From assembly GCA_964630925.1 (NCBI GenBank), contig CAZVZK010000003.1, positions 80,780 to 144,779 on the forward strand: a DNA stretch of 64,000 bases, read 5' to 3'. Under the pieces are notes generated by a model, which was given only the letters and a program-made list of their open reading frames with translations, ran no database searches and had not been told where the DNA came from. The translations under genes and the position numbers were made by a program. This DNA is from RGDT01 sp964630925 (GTDB lineage Bacteria; Planctomycetota; Planctomycetia; Gemmatales; Gemmataceae). Positions 42,759-50,867 of this stretch are shown piece after piece. Every line of letters begins with the position of its first letter. The stretch's first letter is position 1.

Positions 42759-43751
42759 TCAGATCTCCAGCGCGTCGAGCTGGTCCATGAGTTTATCCAG
42801 GTCGTCCTTCGGCCCCGCGGGCTTCTCCGCCTGACGCTTCGGGATGCCGACCGTCAGGCCCACCGCCTGCCTGCCGTCCTTGACCAGCTCGCCGTCGCGC
42901 TCCGCCGCCGCCATCAGCAACGCGTCGCCGCCCCCGAACAGTTTCGTCAGGTCGATCTTCAGTCCGCTCGGCCCCGCCACCGGCGCCCCGGCGATGGCCG
43001 GCGTCTTGTGGTCGGGGAACATGATGGCGTGCTCGGGGCACACCCGGCTGCACGCGGGGCAGCCCTTCTTGCACGAGTCCTGGTTCTCCACCACCAGCCG
43101 GTCGAGCGTATCGACGCCGTAGACGCCGAACAGGCAGAAGTCGAGGCACTCCATGCAGTTCGTACACCGGCTGTAGTCGATCACCGGGTACCAGCGCCGC
43201 CCCGTCGGCGCGAGGAGCTGCTCCGCCGTGAACGTCCGCTCGTCCGCGGGTTTGACCGCGATGCCGAGCTGCACCAGGGCCGGCGGGCGCGGCTTCGCCT
43301 CGCGCCGGGCGGCGCACTCGGCGGCGATGCGTTTGACCTCCTCGACGTAGACGCGATGGTCGGTGTGGTCGCGCAGGTCGAGCGTGTAGATGTGCCGGTC
43401 CGGCACGTCCACGGGGCCGATGCCCCTGGCCGGCGCCGGCTCGCCCTCGTCCTCGTCGGGCTTCGTGGCGATGCGGTTCTCGCCGTAATGCCCCTTGATG
43501 CCGGCGCGGTCGAGGAGCCAGAAGGCGGCGCGCGGGAACATCCACGTCAGGACCACCATGTCGCCGCGGACGCCTTCGAGGAACAGGCGGCCGGTGTGGT
43601 CGGCGCCCATGTCGTAGAGGCTGGGGACGATGGACACGTCGAGGCCTGGCTCCAGGATGAGCGCCGCCGTCACGCTCTCTTCCAGGGCGCGTTTGGCCGG
43701 GTTCTTGCTCTGCGCCTGGCTCAGGACGACCGTCAAACGGTTGCGCGACAT
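42759..43751 (-). CDS. 4Fe-4S ferredoxin-domain protein
   Basis: The 330-residue protein has two clustered cysteine sets in its second half, RCTNCMECLDFCLFGVYGVD and CKKGCPACSRVCPEHAI, giving one or two [4Fe-4S] clusters of bacterial-ferredoxin type. The N-terminal 190 residues (LTVVLSQAQSKNPAKRALEE, VVLTWMFPRAAFWLLDRAGI) look like an alpha/beta domain of unknown role, so this is more than an electron carrier. No membrane helix or signal is seen. It is the first gene of the leftward run to 39163. A possible -10 (TATGAT, 43797 to 43792) lies 41 bases upstream of its ATG. Its redox partner is not evident. Confidence 0.82.
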   Translation of the reverse strand: MSRNRLTVVLSQAQSKNPAKRALEESVTAALILEPGLDVSIVPSLYDMGADHTGRLFLEGVRGDMVVLTWMFPRAAFWLLDRAGIKGHYGENRIATKPDEDEGEPAPARGIGPVDVPDRHIYTLDLRDHTDHRVYVEEVKRIAAECAARREAKPRPPALVQLGIAVKPADERTFTAEQLLAPTGRRWYPVIDYSRCTNCMECLDFCLFGVYGVDTLDRLVVENQDSCKKGCPACSRVCPEHAIMFPDHKTPAIAGAPVAGPSGLKIDLTKLFGGGDALLMAAAERDGELVKDGRQAVGLTVGIPKRQAEKPAGPKDDLDKLMDQLDALEI

Positions 43752-43791
43752 CTGCCCTCACCCCTCGCTCTCGGCGTTGGACTTCATGGGC

Positions 43792-43883
43792 ATCATACGA
43801 TGTGGAGGCCCGGATTGGAGATGGACGCCACCCGCACAATCCCCCCCGACCTGTTCGCCCGGCCCCTCCGCGTCGGCTATACT
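43792..43883. promoter_or_regulatory. divergent promoter candidates between the ferredoxin-like gene and the gene at 43944
   Basis: The 192-base gap holds a -10-like TATGAT reading left (43797-43792) and a TATACT reading right (43878-43883). Both sit at sensible distances (41 and 61 bases) from the divergent starts. No good -35 elements are seen for either, so both remain candidates. Confidence 0.3.
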
Positions 43884-43943
43884 ACCTTTGAGGAACCATT
43901 CCCCGTCCCGGCGCGTCGATGTGCATGAGGGAGGCCCCACGGG

Positions 43944-45266
43944 ATGAGCCACCGGGCGAGCCGAGTCTGGACGGCCCTGCACGCACTCTGCGTGGCCGCC
44001 CTCCTCGCGCCCCTCGCGTCCGCCGCCGGCCCCCCGGCCGAACAGCCGCCTGAGCCGGGCCCGCCGCTCTTCCGCCCCGAAGCCGTCGAGGCCGCCAACG
44101 CCGCCCGCTGGGCCGGCTCCACCTTCGGCGTCCTCACGCCGCGCACCGCCGGCTTCACCGCCCTCGCCGTCGTCTACGGCGGGCACGACGAGCGCGTCCG
44201 CGCCTGGGAATTGCTCGGGCCGCTCACCAGCCGCGACTCGCGCATCGCCACGGGCGCCGCCGGCCTCGCCCTAAGAGGGATCTCCACCGACGGCACGGGC
44301 CCCCTCTCCGGCGCCGCCGGCATCCTCGCCGGGCACCACTTCAACTGCTGGGCCGTTCAGGACATCACGCGCTTCCGCCCCCTGCCGCGCGACTGGCTCC
44401 GCGTCGTCGAGGACAAATCGCCCATCAACCTCGGGAAGGACGAGGCCACCATCTACGGCCGCGTCCTCGGCCTCGTCCAGCACACGGCCCAGGCCACGCT
44501 CGCTGGGGCGGCACGCTCCGACATCACCCCCGGCCAGCTCGTCGCCGACCCGGCGTTCTACCGCGGCGAGGTGTTCGAGGGCGAGGGCACCCTCCGCCGC
44601 ATCATCCGCCATCGCCCCACACCGGAGGCCGCCGACGAGGGCGTCAACGCCATCTACGAGGCGTGGGTCTTCCCCGACACGATGGGCGGCCAGCCCGTCT
44701 GTTTCGTCTTCACCGACTGGCCCGCCGGCCTGCCGCGCTCCGTCCTGGGCAAGGAGAAGCTCGACGGCACGACCAAGGTCCGCTACGCGGGCTACTTCTT
44801 CAAGACCCTCGGCTACAGCACCAAGGACCGCGACCAGCGCGAGAAGTACGCCCCGTTCCTCATCGGCAACACCCTCGTCATCCCCGCCAGGGGCGACACG
44901 CCCGCGCGGGAGAACGTCGCCGCCTGGGTCAAGCCGATCCTCTACGCCGTCCCCATCGTCTTCGTCGGCCTGATCTTCCTCGTCGTCGGCATGACCTACT
45001 GGCTCCGCCGCACCGACGCCACCCTGCAGAAGCGCCTGCTGGCGGCCCGCACCGGCGAATGGGTGCCGCCGCCCCCTGACGCCCTGCCGATGGCCGCCCC
45101 CGTCGCCGCCGTGCCGGCGGCGAAGCCCGTGGCCCGTGCCGGGTTCCCGCAGAGGACGAACCTCCCCGCGCGTGGTGGCGCGGGCCGAGGCGATTCTTCC
45201 CCGTCCAGTGAAGGCAGCCCCGGGGGGGCGGGAGACAAGTCTCCCGACGAGGACGCCGGGGGTTAG
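43944..45266 (+). CDS. envelope protein with signal peptide and one membrane helix, unknown function
   Basis: The 440-residue protein has a signal peptide (ALHALCVAALLAPLASAAG), a large extracytoplasmic domain (about 30-325), one transmembrane helix (ILYAVPIVFVGLIFLVVGMT, about 336-355) and a basic, Pro/Ala-rich cytoplasmic tail. The outer domain mentions no catalytic motif I know: typical stretches are RFRPLPRDWLRVVEDKSPI, EGEGTLRRIIRHRP and FVFTDWPAGLPRS. It is followed by a 15-bp hairpin that overlaps its stop codon and then by an alpha/alpha-barrel protein with a membrane anchor; the pair may work together at the envelope. Similar two-gene arrangements are typical of planctomycetes, but no function has been assigned. 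Confidence 0.75.
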   Translation: MSHRASRVWTALHALCVAALLAPLASAAGPPAEQPPEPGPPLFRPEAVEAANAARWAGSTFGVLTPRTAGFTALAVVYGGHDERVRAWELLGPLTSRDSRIATGAAGLALRGISTDGTGPLSGAAGILAGHHFNCWAVQDITRFRPLPRDWLRVVEDKSPINLGKDEATIYGRVLGLVQHTAQATLAGAARSDITPGQLVADPAFYRGEVFEGEGTLRRIIRHRPTPEAADEGVNAIYEAWVFPDTMGGQPVCFVFTDWPAGLPRSVLGKEKLDGTTKVRYAGYFFKTLGYSTKDRDQREKYAPFLIGNTLVIPARGDTPARENVAAWVKPILYAVPIVFVGLIFLVVGMTYWLRRTDATLQKRLLAARTGEWVPPPPDALPMAAPVAAVPAAKPVARAGFPQRTNLPARGGAGRGDSSPSSEGSPGGAGDKSPDEDAGG

Positions 45267-45299
45267 CCGGGGCCGCGCGGCCAACCGCGCGGCCCCGGC
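45266..45299 (+). terminator. 15-bp perfect hairpin at the stop codon of the envelope gene
   Basis: GCCGGGGCCGCGCGG pairs perfectly with its complement across a 4-base loop (CCAA). The stem starts at the last base of the TAG stop. There is no T-run. It can end or attenuate transcription before the gene at 45402, or block 3' decay. Confidence 0.55.
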
Positions 45300-45401
45300 G
45301 AAACCCACCGCCCGATCCCCTCCGCCCGACGCAAACACCCGCGTGGGCGGGCAACCATGCCCGCCCGTGGCTGAAACTTCATCGGATCGAGGCGACATCC
45401 A

Positions 45402-47027
45402 ATGTCCACCGCACCGAGGATCATCCAGGCCCCGAAGTGGGGCGGCGAGGGCATCTCGCTCGGCAAGTTCCTCCTCGTCTGGCTCACCAGCGCCCTGCTC
45501 AACGTCACCATCATCGGCGCCGCCGCCGCCCTCTTCTGGTTCGTCGAGCGTTCGACGGCCCACGAGCCCACGCCCACGCCCGAGGTCAAGCAGAATAACG
45601 AGGTCGAGGAGGCTCCCGCCGAGCGCGACCTGACCAACACCGACATCGGCCTCGACAGCACCAAGGAGCTGAACTACTTCAACGACCGCATCGAGGAGGT
45701 CTCGGTGCCCGGCCCGGTGGACCCCACCGCCGCCGTCGGCATCGTCAACGCCCCCGAGGCCGCCCCTACCTCCGTCCCGCCCCCGCCCGGCTCCGGCGGC
45801 GGCACCGGCGGCGCCCCCCTCGACCCCAACCAGTCGGGCATCGGCAGCATGGCCGGCACCATCGGCGGCATGGGCGGGTTCTACTCCGCCGGCGGCTTCG
45901 GCGGCCGCTCCGGCAGCACCCGTAAGAAGATGCTCGCCGAGGGCGGCGGCAGTAGCGCCAGCGAGGCCGCCGTCGGCATGGGCCTCAAGTTCCTGGCCCT
46001 GCACCAGTCGGCGGACGGCTCGTGGTCGCTCAACAACTTCGGCCGCAACTACCGCACCGAGCCGCTGCCCAAGGGCAAGCTGATCCCCTACAACGCCGAG
46101 GCCAACACGACCCGGAACAACAACACCGCGGGGACGGCCTTCGGCCTGCTGCCATTCCTGGCCGCCGGCATCACCAACAAGCCGTCGAAGGACAACGTCA
46201 ACAAGGTCGATTACAGCAAGGGCGTCGCCCTCGCCATCCGCTGGATGATCAACCAGCAGGTCAAGTCCGGCTCGGAGCGTGGCTACTACGGCGGCGACCA
46301 GTACAGCCACGGCCTGGCGACCATCGCCATGTGCGAGGCGTACGGCCTGACGAGCGACCCGCAGATCAAGGCGTCGGCCCAGATGGCCATCAACTACATC
46401 GTCGCGGCGCAGCACGAGGCCGGCGGCTGGCGCTACGCCCCGCGTCAGGCGGGCGACACCTCCGTCGTCGGCTGGATGCTGATGGCGCTCAAGTCCGGGC
46501 AGATGGCCGGGCTGACGGTGCCCAAGGCGACGCTGACCAAGGTGGGGGCGTACCTCGACTCGTGCGAGTCGAGCGACAAGGGCGGCTACGGCTACGTGCC
46601 CAACTCGGGCGAGACGCCAGCGATGACGGCGGTGGGCGCGCTGTGCCGGCAGTACCTGGGCGTCAGCCCGCGTAACCCGAGCCTGCAGGCGAGCATCCGT
46701 AAGCTGAAGAACAGCCCGCCCTCGACGCCGAACATCTACTACATGTACTACGCCACCCAGGTGTTTCACCACATGGGCGGCGAGACGTGGAACTTCTGGA
46801 ACCTCGGGCCGGACGGCACGGGCAAGCAGGGCATCCGCGAGATCCTGATCGCCCGACAGGACCAGGGCGTGGGCGGCAAGCCCGGCCAGGCCGGCAGCTT
46901 CCGCGGCGACGACCACGTCGGCGGCCGCCTCGGCGCCACGTCCCTGTCGATGCTGTCGCTGGAGGTCTATTACCGCCACCTGCCGCTCTACCGCCGCGAC
47001 GCCGGCGTCATGAAGCCGGACAAGTGA
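45402..47027 (+). CDS. membrane-anchored prenyltransferase/squalene-oxidase-repeat (alpha/alpha-toroid) protein
   Basis: The 541-residue protein has an N-terminal transmembrane helix (LLVWLTSALLNVTIIGAAAA, about 24-47), a low-complexity Pro/Gly linker (about 60-185), then an alpha/alpha-barrel domain. Repeats include LKFLALHQSADGSWSLNNFG, AQHEAGGWRYAPRQAGDTSV and VGAYLDSCESSDKGGYGYVP. This is the terpene-cyclase-like toroid shared with complement-like TED domains, but it lacks the DxDD acid of cyclases, so catalysis of that kind is unlikely. In planctomycetes such secreted toroids are numerous and their role is unknown; binding of glycans or proteins is possible. It shows a good start after GACATCCA-like leader, without a strong ribosome site. 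Confidence 0.8.
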   Translation: MSTAPRIIQAPKWGGEGISLGKFLLVWLTSALLNVTIIGAAAALFWFVERSTAHEPTPTPEVKQNNEVEEAPAERDLTNTDIGLDSTKELNYFNDRIEEVSVPGPVDPTAAVGIVNAPEAAPTSVPPPPGSGGGTGGAPLDPNQSGIGSMAGTIGGMGGFYSAGGFGGRSGSTRKKMLAEGGGSSASEAAVGMGLKFLALHQSADGSWSLNNFGRNYRTEPLPKGKLIPYNAEANTTRNNNTAGTAFGLLPFLAAGITNKPSKDNVNKVDYSKGVALAIRWMINQQVKSGSERGYYGGDQYSHGLATIAMCEAYGLTSDPQIKASAQMAINYIVAAQHEAGGWRYAPRQAGDTSVVGWMLMALKSGQMAGLTVPKATLTKVGAYLDSCESSDKGGYGYVPNSGETPAMTAVGALCRQYLGVSPRNPSLQASIRKLKNSPPSTPNIYYMYYATQVFHHMGGETWNFWNLGPDGTGKQGIREILIARQDQGVGGKPGQAGSFRGDDHVGGRLGATSLSMLSLEVYYRHLPLYRRDAGVMKPDK

Positions 47028-47039
47028 TGCGGGGAGTAA

Positions 47040-47226
47040 CCTCACCCCCTAACCCCCTCTCCGAAGCGGAGAGGGGGGATCGTCAGATCATCGCCTGCGC
47101 GGTGGCGAGGTTTCCGGCTCTCTTGTTGGGTGAAGCGATTCTGGGGAGGCGCACTGCTCCCCGCCGCCACTCTTCTCACTCTTGCGATCCCCTCTCCGCT
47201 TCGGAGAGGGGGTTAGGGGGGTGAGG
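47040..47226. repeat. two-arm inverted repeat between convergent genes
   Basis: The arm at 47040-47082 (CCTCACCCCCTAACCCCCTC onward) and the arm at 47185-47226 are near-perfect reverse complements, differing by small indels. Each arm has its own inner palindrome (CTCTCCGAAGCGGAGAG). About 100 bases lie between. It fills the space between two convergent genes. Elements of this CTAACCCCCTCTCC type are widespread in some GC-rich bacteria as palindromic intergenic repeats. It could end transcription from both sides. Confidence 0.8.
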
Positions 47227-47233
47227 TAGTCGA

Positions 47234-48772
47234 TCACGGCGCGTGCCGGTACAGGATCTCGCAAAGCTCGCCGATGGCCTTGCCGTCACGCGCCGGCGTA
47301 GCGCCCTTGGGCAGCACCGCGTCGTTGACGAAGATGCAGAAGACCAGCGTCTTTCCCGACTTCGTCGTCATTACCCCGGCCAGCGACTTCGCCCGCAGGT
47401 GCGGCCTGCCGAGGAGGTTGTTGTTGTCGGTGTAGGTGCCGGTCTTGGCCATCACCTTGCCCTTCGCCGGGCCGCCCACGCCGATCTTCGACAGGGTGCC
47501 GTCCACGCCGAGGACCGGCAGGGCGGCCTCGAACGCCGGCCAGTCCTCCCGTTTGCGCATGGCCCGTAGCAACTCCACGGTGGCGCGCGGCGTGACGCGG
47601 TCGCCATCGCCGCCGCCGGCGCCGCTCTCCAGCGAGATGGCGTCCACCGGCACGCCGAGTTTGGCCAGGAGCCGGCCCTGGGCCCGCATGCCGTCCGGCT
47701 GCGAGCGCCGCCCGTTCTTCGCGGCGAGCAACAGCGGCAGCGTGCTGGCCATCAGGTTGTGGCTGACCTTGAGGATCACCTTCACCGACTCCGACAGCGG
47801 CAAGGACCGGTGCGTCGCCACCACGGGGAGCTTGTCGTACGCCTCCGGCAGCGAGGCCGTGGGCGCCTTGTGCGGGCTGGCCGACACCTCGACGCCCTCG
47901 CGGCGCAGCGTCTCGATGAACAGGGCGCGTCCGAATGCCGCGGGGTCGGCCACGGGGCAGATGCGGACCAACGGCCCGGAGCCGACGGGGACGGTGCCGC
48001 GGACGACGAACGCCTCTCCCGGCAGACGCTCGACCCGCACCGACGGCGGCTTGCCCTTCTCCGCGGTGCGGACGTCCACGTCGATGCGTGCGTAGGCCGT
48101 CTCGGGGCGGAGGGTGAACGACGCCTTGTCGCCGGCCTTCTCCCCAGGGCGGATGATGACATCGACCACGGTGTCATTCACGAGGAGGGGCGACACGGTA
48201 CGCGGCCCGCTGCCGCTGGCGGGCGAGGAGTCGAAGAGGCGGGCGTCGATGAGGATGTCGCCGGACACCTTCCTGACGCCGGCCTTCTTCACCTGGCGGG
48301 CGAGGTCTTCGAGGCCGGCGAGGGGGTCGGTGGCGGTGACGCCGTGGGTGGTGCTGGCGGGGTGGGTGTAGGTGTGGTCGTCATCGACGAACGCCATCTT
48401 GCCGTCCTTGCCGTCACGCCCGCCCATCGTGAGGTCGCCCGATGCGACGAGGATGAGGTCGCCGTCGAGGGTGCCGTCGGTGATCTCGCCGCGGCGGTGG
48501 ACGGGGGTGGAGAAGCGGTGATCGGGGCCGAGGGCGAGGTAGGCGGCGGCGCAGGAGTACAGCTTGGTGACGGACGCCGGGGCGAAGAGCTGGTCGGCGT
48601 TCAGCTCGTGGACGGCCTTGCCCGTCTCGGCGTCCACGGCCAGGAGGCCCCAGCGGGCGTGCCTGTACTCGGCGCGCGACAGGACGGCCTTGATCTTGTC
48701 GGCGAGGTCGTCGGCGCGGGCGGACAGGGGCAGGGCGAGGATGAGGAGGGCGGGGCAGAGGATCCGGGACAT
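47234..48772 (-). CDS. dacB: D-alanyl-D-alanine carboxypeptidase/endopeptidase (PBP4 type, peptidase S13)
   Basis: The 512-residue protein has a signal peptide (MSRILCPALLILALPLSARA) and the penicillin-binding motifs: SxxK with nucleophile Ser67 and Lys70 (APASVTKL), SxN (KVSHNLMAS) and KTG (VMAKTGTYTD). The large insert between SxxK and SxN is typical of the S13 group. It should trim or cut peptide cross-links of peptidoglycan in the periplasm. This agrees with the now accepted presence of peptidoglycan in planctomycetes. The gene stands alone, convergent with the toroid gene across a palindromic repeat, and 80 bases downstream of the TIGR03067 gene on the same strand. Confidence 0.92.
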   Translation of the reverse strand: MSRILCPALLILALPLSARADDLADKIKAVLSRAEYRHARWGLLAVDAETGKAVHELNADQLFAPASVTKLYSCAAAYLALGPDHRFSTPVHRRGEITDGTLDGDLILVASGDLTMGGRDGKDGKMAFVDDDHTYTHPASTTHGVTATDPLAGLEDLARQVKKAGVRKVSGDILIDARLFDSSPASGSGPRTVSPLLVNDTVVDVIIRPGEKAGDKASFTLRPETAYARIDVDVRTAEKGKPPSVRVERLPGEAFVVRGTVPVGSGPLVRICPVADPAAFGRALFIETLRREGVEVSASPHKAPTASLPEAYDKLPVVATHRSLPLSESVKVILKVSHNLMASTLPLLLAAKNGRRSQPDGMRAQGRLLAKLGVPVDAISLESGAGGGDGDRVTPRATVELLRAMRKREDWPAFEAALPVLGVDGTLSKIGVGGPAKGKVMAKTGTYTDNNNLLGRPHLRAKSLAGVMTTKSGKTLVFCIFVNDAVLPKGATPARDGKAIGELCEILYRHAP

Positions 48773-48852
48773 GGCGGGGCTTGCCCTCGCGGGGGTTGGT
48801 GGCCGATGAGGCCACTGTGCGCCCCGCGGGGGCCGGTGTCAAGGGGCGGCCG

Positions 48853-49656
48853 TCAGCGGACGCGCCACTCGCGGCGGGTGGCGCCCATCTGATCGACGGC
48901 GATCAGGCCGCTGTCGTCGAGGTGCGTGATGCGGTAGGAGTACACCTGGCCGCGGCGGTCGGAGTCGGTGGACGAGGTGATGGTGATGACGACGACCCCG
49001 GCGGAGACACGCCAGGTGCCGCTGGAGCGGACGCTGGCGTCGACCAGCCGGCGGATGCCGCGCGTGTACTCCACGGTGGCGCTCATGGAGCCGTCGGAGT
49101 TGAAGGTGACGTAGTTCTTCGTGCTGTCGGTCGAATGGCCCCAGGTGCCGACGAGGGTCTTGCGGATCTTCTCGTCGCCCGAGGCGGCGGGCGGCGGGGC
49201 CTTCACCACCACGGGGAGTTTCGGGGCGTCGCCCTTGACCCGCTGGAGGGCGAGCATGACGTGCCTGGAGCCCTCGGAGGCGGTGAAGCCCGTCGGGCGG
49301 CCCGGCTCGCCGGCGGTGCCGAGGCAGAGGACGAGGCCGTCGCCGGACAGCGTGTAGATGCCCTTGCTGTTGACCTTCTTCGCGCCGGCCAGGTCGATGG
49401 TCTTCGGGCTGGCCTTGGCGTCGATGATGAACACCAGCTTGCGGCGCTCGGACGAGCCGGGGGGCAGGAGGCTGGCGGTGTTCCCGTCCACGACGAGGAG
49501 GCCGTCCGCGGAATATCCGGCGAGGATGTCCTTCTCGGAGAGGGATTTGCCGTCCTCGATCAGGGCGACGATCTTCCAGGTGCCCTGGATCGCCTTCTGG
49601 TCGTCGGCGGCCTGCCCGAGGGCGAGGCCCGCCAGGAGGAGGGCGGCTGTGATCAT
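48853..49656 (-). CDS. TIGR03067-type secreted protein, planctomycete family
   Basis: The 267-residue protein begins with a short signal peptide (MITAALLLAGLALGQAADD) and the TIGR03067 opening KAIQGTWKIVALIEDGKSLS. It continues with LLVVDGNTASL, IDAKASPKTIDLAG, GIYTLSGDGLVLCLG and the expected ending GRPTGFTASEGSRHVMLALQ. A second C-terminal domain (TLVGTWGHSTDSTKNYVTFN, GTWRVSAGVVVITI) looks like another lipocalin-like beta-barrel, so this protein is longer than the usual single-domain type. The family is nearly confined to planctomycetes and relatives, and its role is unknown, possibly ligand binding outside the cell membrane. It lies downstream of tRNA-Glu on the same strand. Confidence 0.85.
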   Translation of the reverse strand: MITAALLLAGLALGQAADDQKAIQGTWKIVALIEDGKSLSEKDILAGYSADGLLVVDGNTASLLPPGSSERRKLVFIIDAKASPKTIDLAGAKKVNSKGIYTLSGDGLVLCLGTAGEPGRPTGFTASEGSRHVMLALQRVKGDAPKLPVVVKAPPPAASGDEKIRKTLVGTWGHSTDSTKNYVTFNSDGSMSATVEYTRGIRRLVDASVRSSGTWRVSAGVVVITITSSTDSDRRGQVYSYRITHLDDSGLIAVDQMGATRREWRVR

Positions 49657-49731
49657 GGTCCCGCGTCCTTTCGGGTGAGGATGAGCCTGCGGCAGGGGGA
49701 GGAAGCTCCGCCCCCCTCGGATGCGAGTATA

Positions 49732-49761
49732 CCCCTCTTCCGGCGTCAGGCGGAAGAGGGG
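49732..49761 (-). terminator. 11-bp hairpin downstream of tRNA-Glu
   Basis: CCCCTCTTCCG and its exact complement enclose an 8-base loop, 26 bases past the tRNA 3' end. TTTT follows on the + strand side (49762-49765), while the strand that carries the tRNA has only TATAC after the stem. It is a likely terminator for the tRNA, possibly bidirectional. Confidence 0.5.
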
Positions 49762-49786
49762 TTTTCGCGGCCCGGATGGGTGGGAG

Positions 49787-49859
49787 TGATCCCGACGGGA
49801 TTCGAACCCGTGTTACGGCTGTGAAAGAGCCGTGTCCTAGGCCCCTAGACGACGGGACC
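49787..49859 (-). tRNA. tRNA-Glu (anticodon TTC)
   Basis: The reverse strand folds as a complete 73-base tRNA. The acceptor stem is GGTCCCG/CGGGATC (one G-U pair). The D arm is CGTCTAGGGGCCTAGGAC. The anticodon stem CGGCT/AGCCG carries loop CTTTCAC, anticodon TTC. The T arm is ACGGG-TTCGAAT-CCCGT, and A is the discriminator base. CCA is not encoded. UUC reads both glutamate codons. Confidence 0.95.
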
Positions 49860-49981
49860 ATCCGGAGACAGAGAATGATAGGGGCGGTGGGCGCGCCGCG
49901 TCAAGGCGGGTAGGATGAAGGGTGAAGGGATGGAGACAGGGATCGCCAGGGCGCAGCCCTGGTTCCACGGCCGCCGGGGGG

Positions 49982-50740
49982 ATGATGGACACTGAGACGT
50001 TGCGGCGGCTGTTGGCGGCGGTGCGGTCCGGCGAGGCGACGGTGGACGAGGCCGTCGCGTCGCTGGGGCCCGGGGGCGTGGCCGAGCTGGGGTACGCCAC
50101 CGTGGACCTGGGCCGGCGCGAGCGGTGCGGATTCCCCGAGGTCATCTTCTGCGAGGGCAAGACGCCGGAGTGGGTCGAGGGCGTCGCCCTGCGCCTCGCC
50201 GCCGCCGGGCAGGACTGCCTGGCCACCCGCGTCAACGACGTGCAGGCGGCGCACCTGACGCCGCGCTTCCCCGCCGCCGAGCAGGACCGCGTGGCACGCA
50301 CCTTCTGGCTGCCGGCGGCGGCGCCGGCGGCGCCCGTGGGCAACGTCCTCGTGCTGACCGCCGGGACGAGCGACCTGCCGGTGGCCCGCGAGGCGTTCGT
50401 CACCCTGCGGGCGATGGGCGCGGGGGCGGGGCTGGTCGCCGATGTCGGCGTGGCCGGCCTGCACCGGCTCCTGCGGCATCGTGACAAGATGGCGGCGGCG
50501 GACGCCATCGTCGTCGTCGCCGGGATGGACGGGGCGCTGCCGAGCGTGGTCGGGGGGCTGGTGGACTGCCCGGTGATCGCGGTGCCGACGAGCGTGGGCT
50601 ACGGGGCGTCGTTCGGCGGGGTGGCGGCCCTGTTGACGATGCTGAATGCGTGTTCGGCGGGCGTGGTGACGGTGAACATCGACGCGGGTTTCAAGGCGGG
50701 ATACACGGCGGCGCTGATCGCACGGCGGGCGGCACGCTAG
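49982..50740 (+). CDS. larB: nickel-pincer cofactor biosynthesis protein LarB
   Basis: The 252-residue protein matches LarB, the PurE-like AIR-carboxylase-fold enzyme that carboxylates and hydrolyses nicotinic acid adenine dinucleotide as the first step to the nickel-pincer cofactor. The N-terminal part shows the LarB-specific ELGYATVDLGRRERCGFPEV and IFCEGKTPEWVEGVA. The PurE-like core has VLVLTAGTSDLPVAREA, ADVGVAGLHRLL, VVVAGMDGALPSVVGGLV and VPTSVGYGASFGG. I start at ATG 49982 (GGGGGG upstream), not 49922, whose extra residues do not fit the family. No larA, larC or larE is visible nearby. The cofactor may serve a racemase or epimerase of the LarA family elsewhere. Confidence 0.93.
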   Translation: MMDTETLRRLLAAVRSGEATVDEAVASLGPGGVAELGYATVDLGRRERCGFPEVIFCEGKTPEWVEGVALRLAAAGQDCLATRVNDVQAAHLTPRFPAAEQDRVARTFWLPAAAPAAPVGNVLVLTAGTSDLPVAREAFVTLRAMGAGAGLVADVGVAGLHRLLRHRDKMAAADAIVVVAGMDGALPSVVGGLVDCPVIAVPTSVGYGASFGGVAALLTMLNACSAGVVTVNIDAGFKAGYTAALIARRAAR

Positions 50741-50867
50741 GCGGTGCGGTCATCCGCCGTGTATCCGCGAGCATGCGTGACACGCGGGCCGCGTGTCGCT
50801 ACGGCTGGAGTGGCGCCCACCCCCAGCTCCGCGACGGGCAGGGCGGATCGTCCTCCATCCGCCACCC

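Noticed and set aside
45402..47027. A second squalene cyclase
   Set aside because: The alpha/alpha-barrel repeats are present but there is no DxDD catalytic motif, and a membrane anchor with Gly/Pro linker precedes them.
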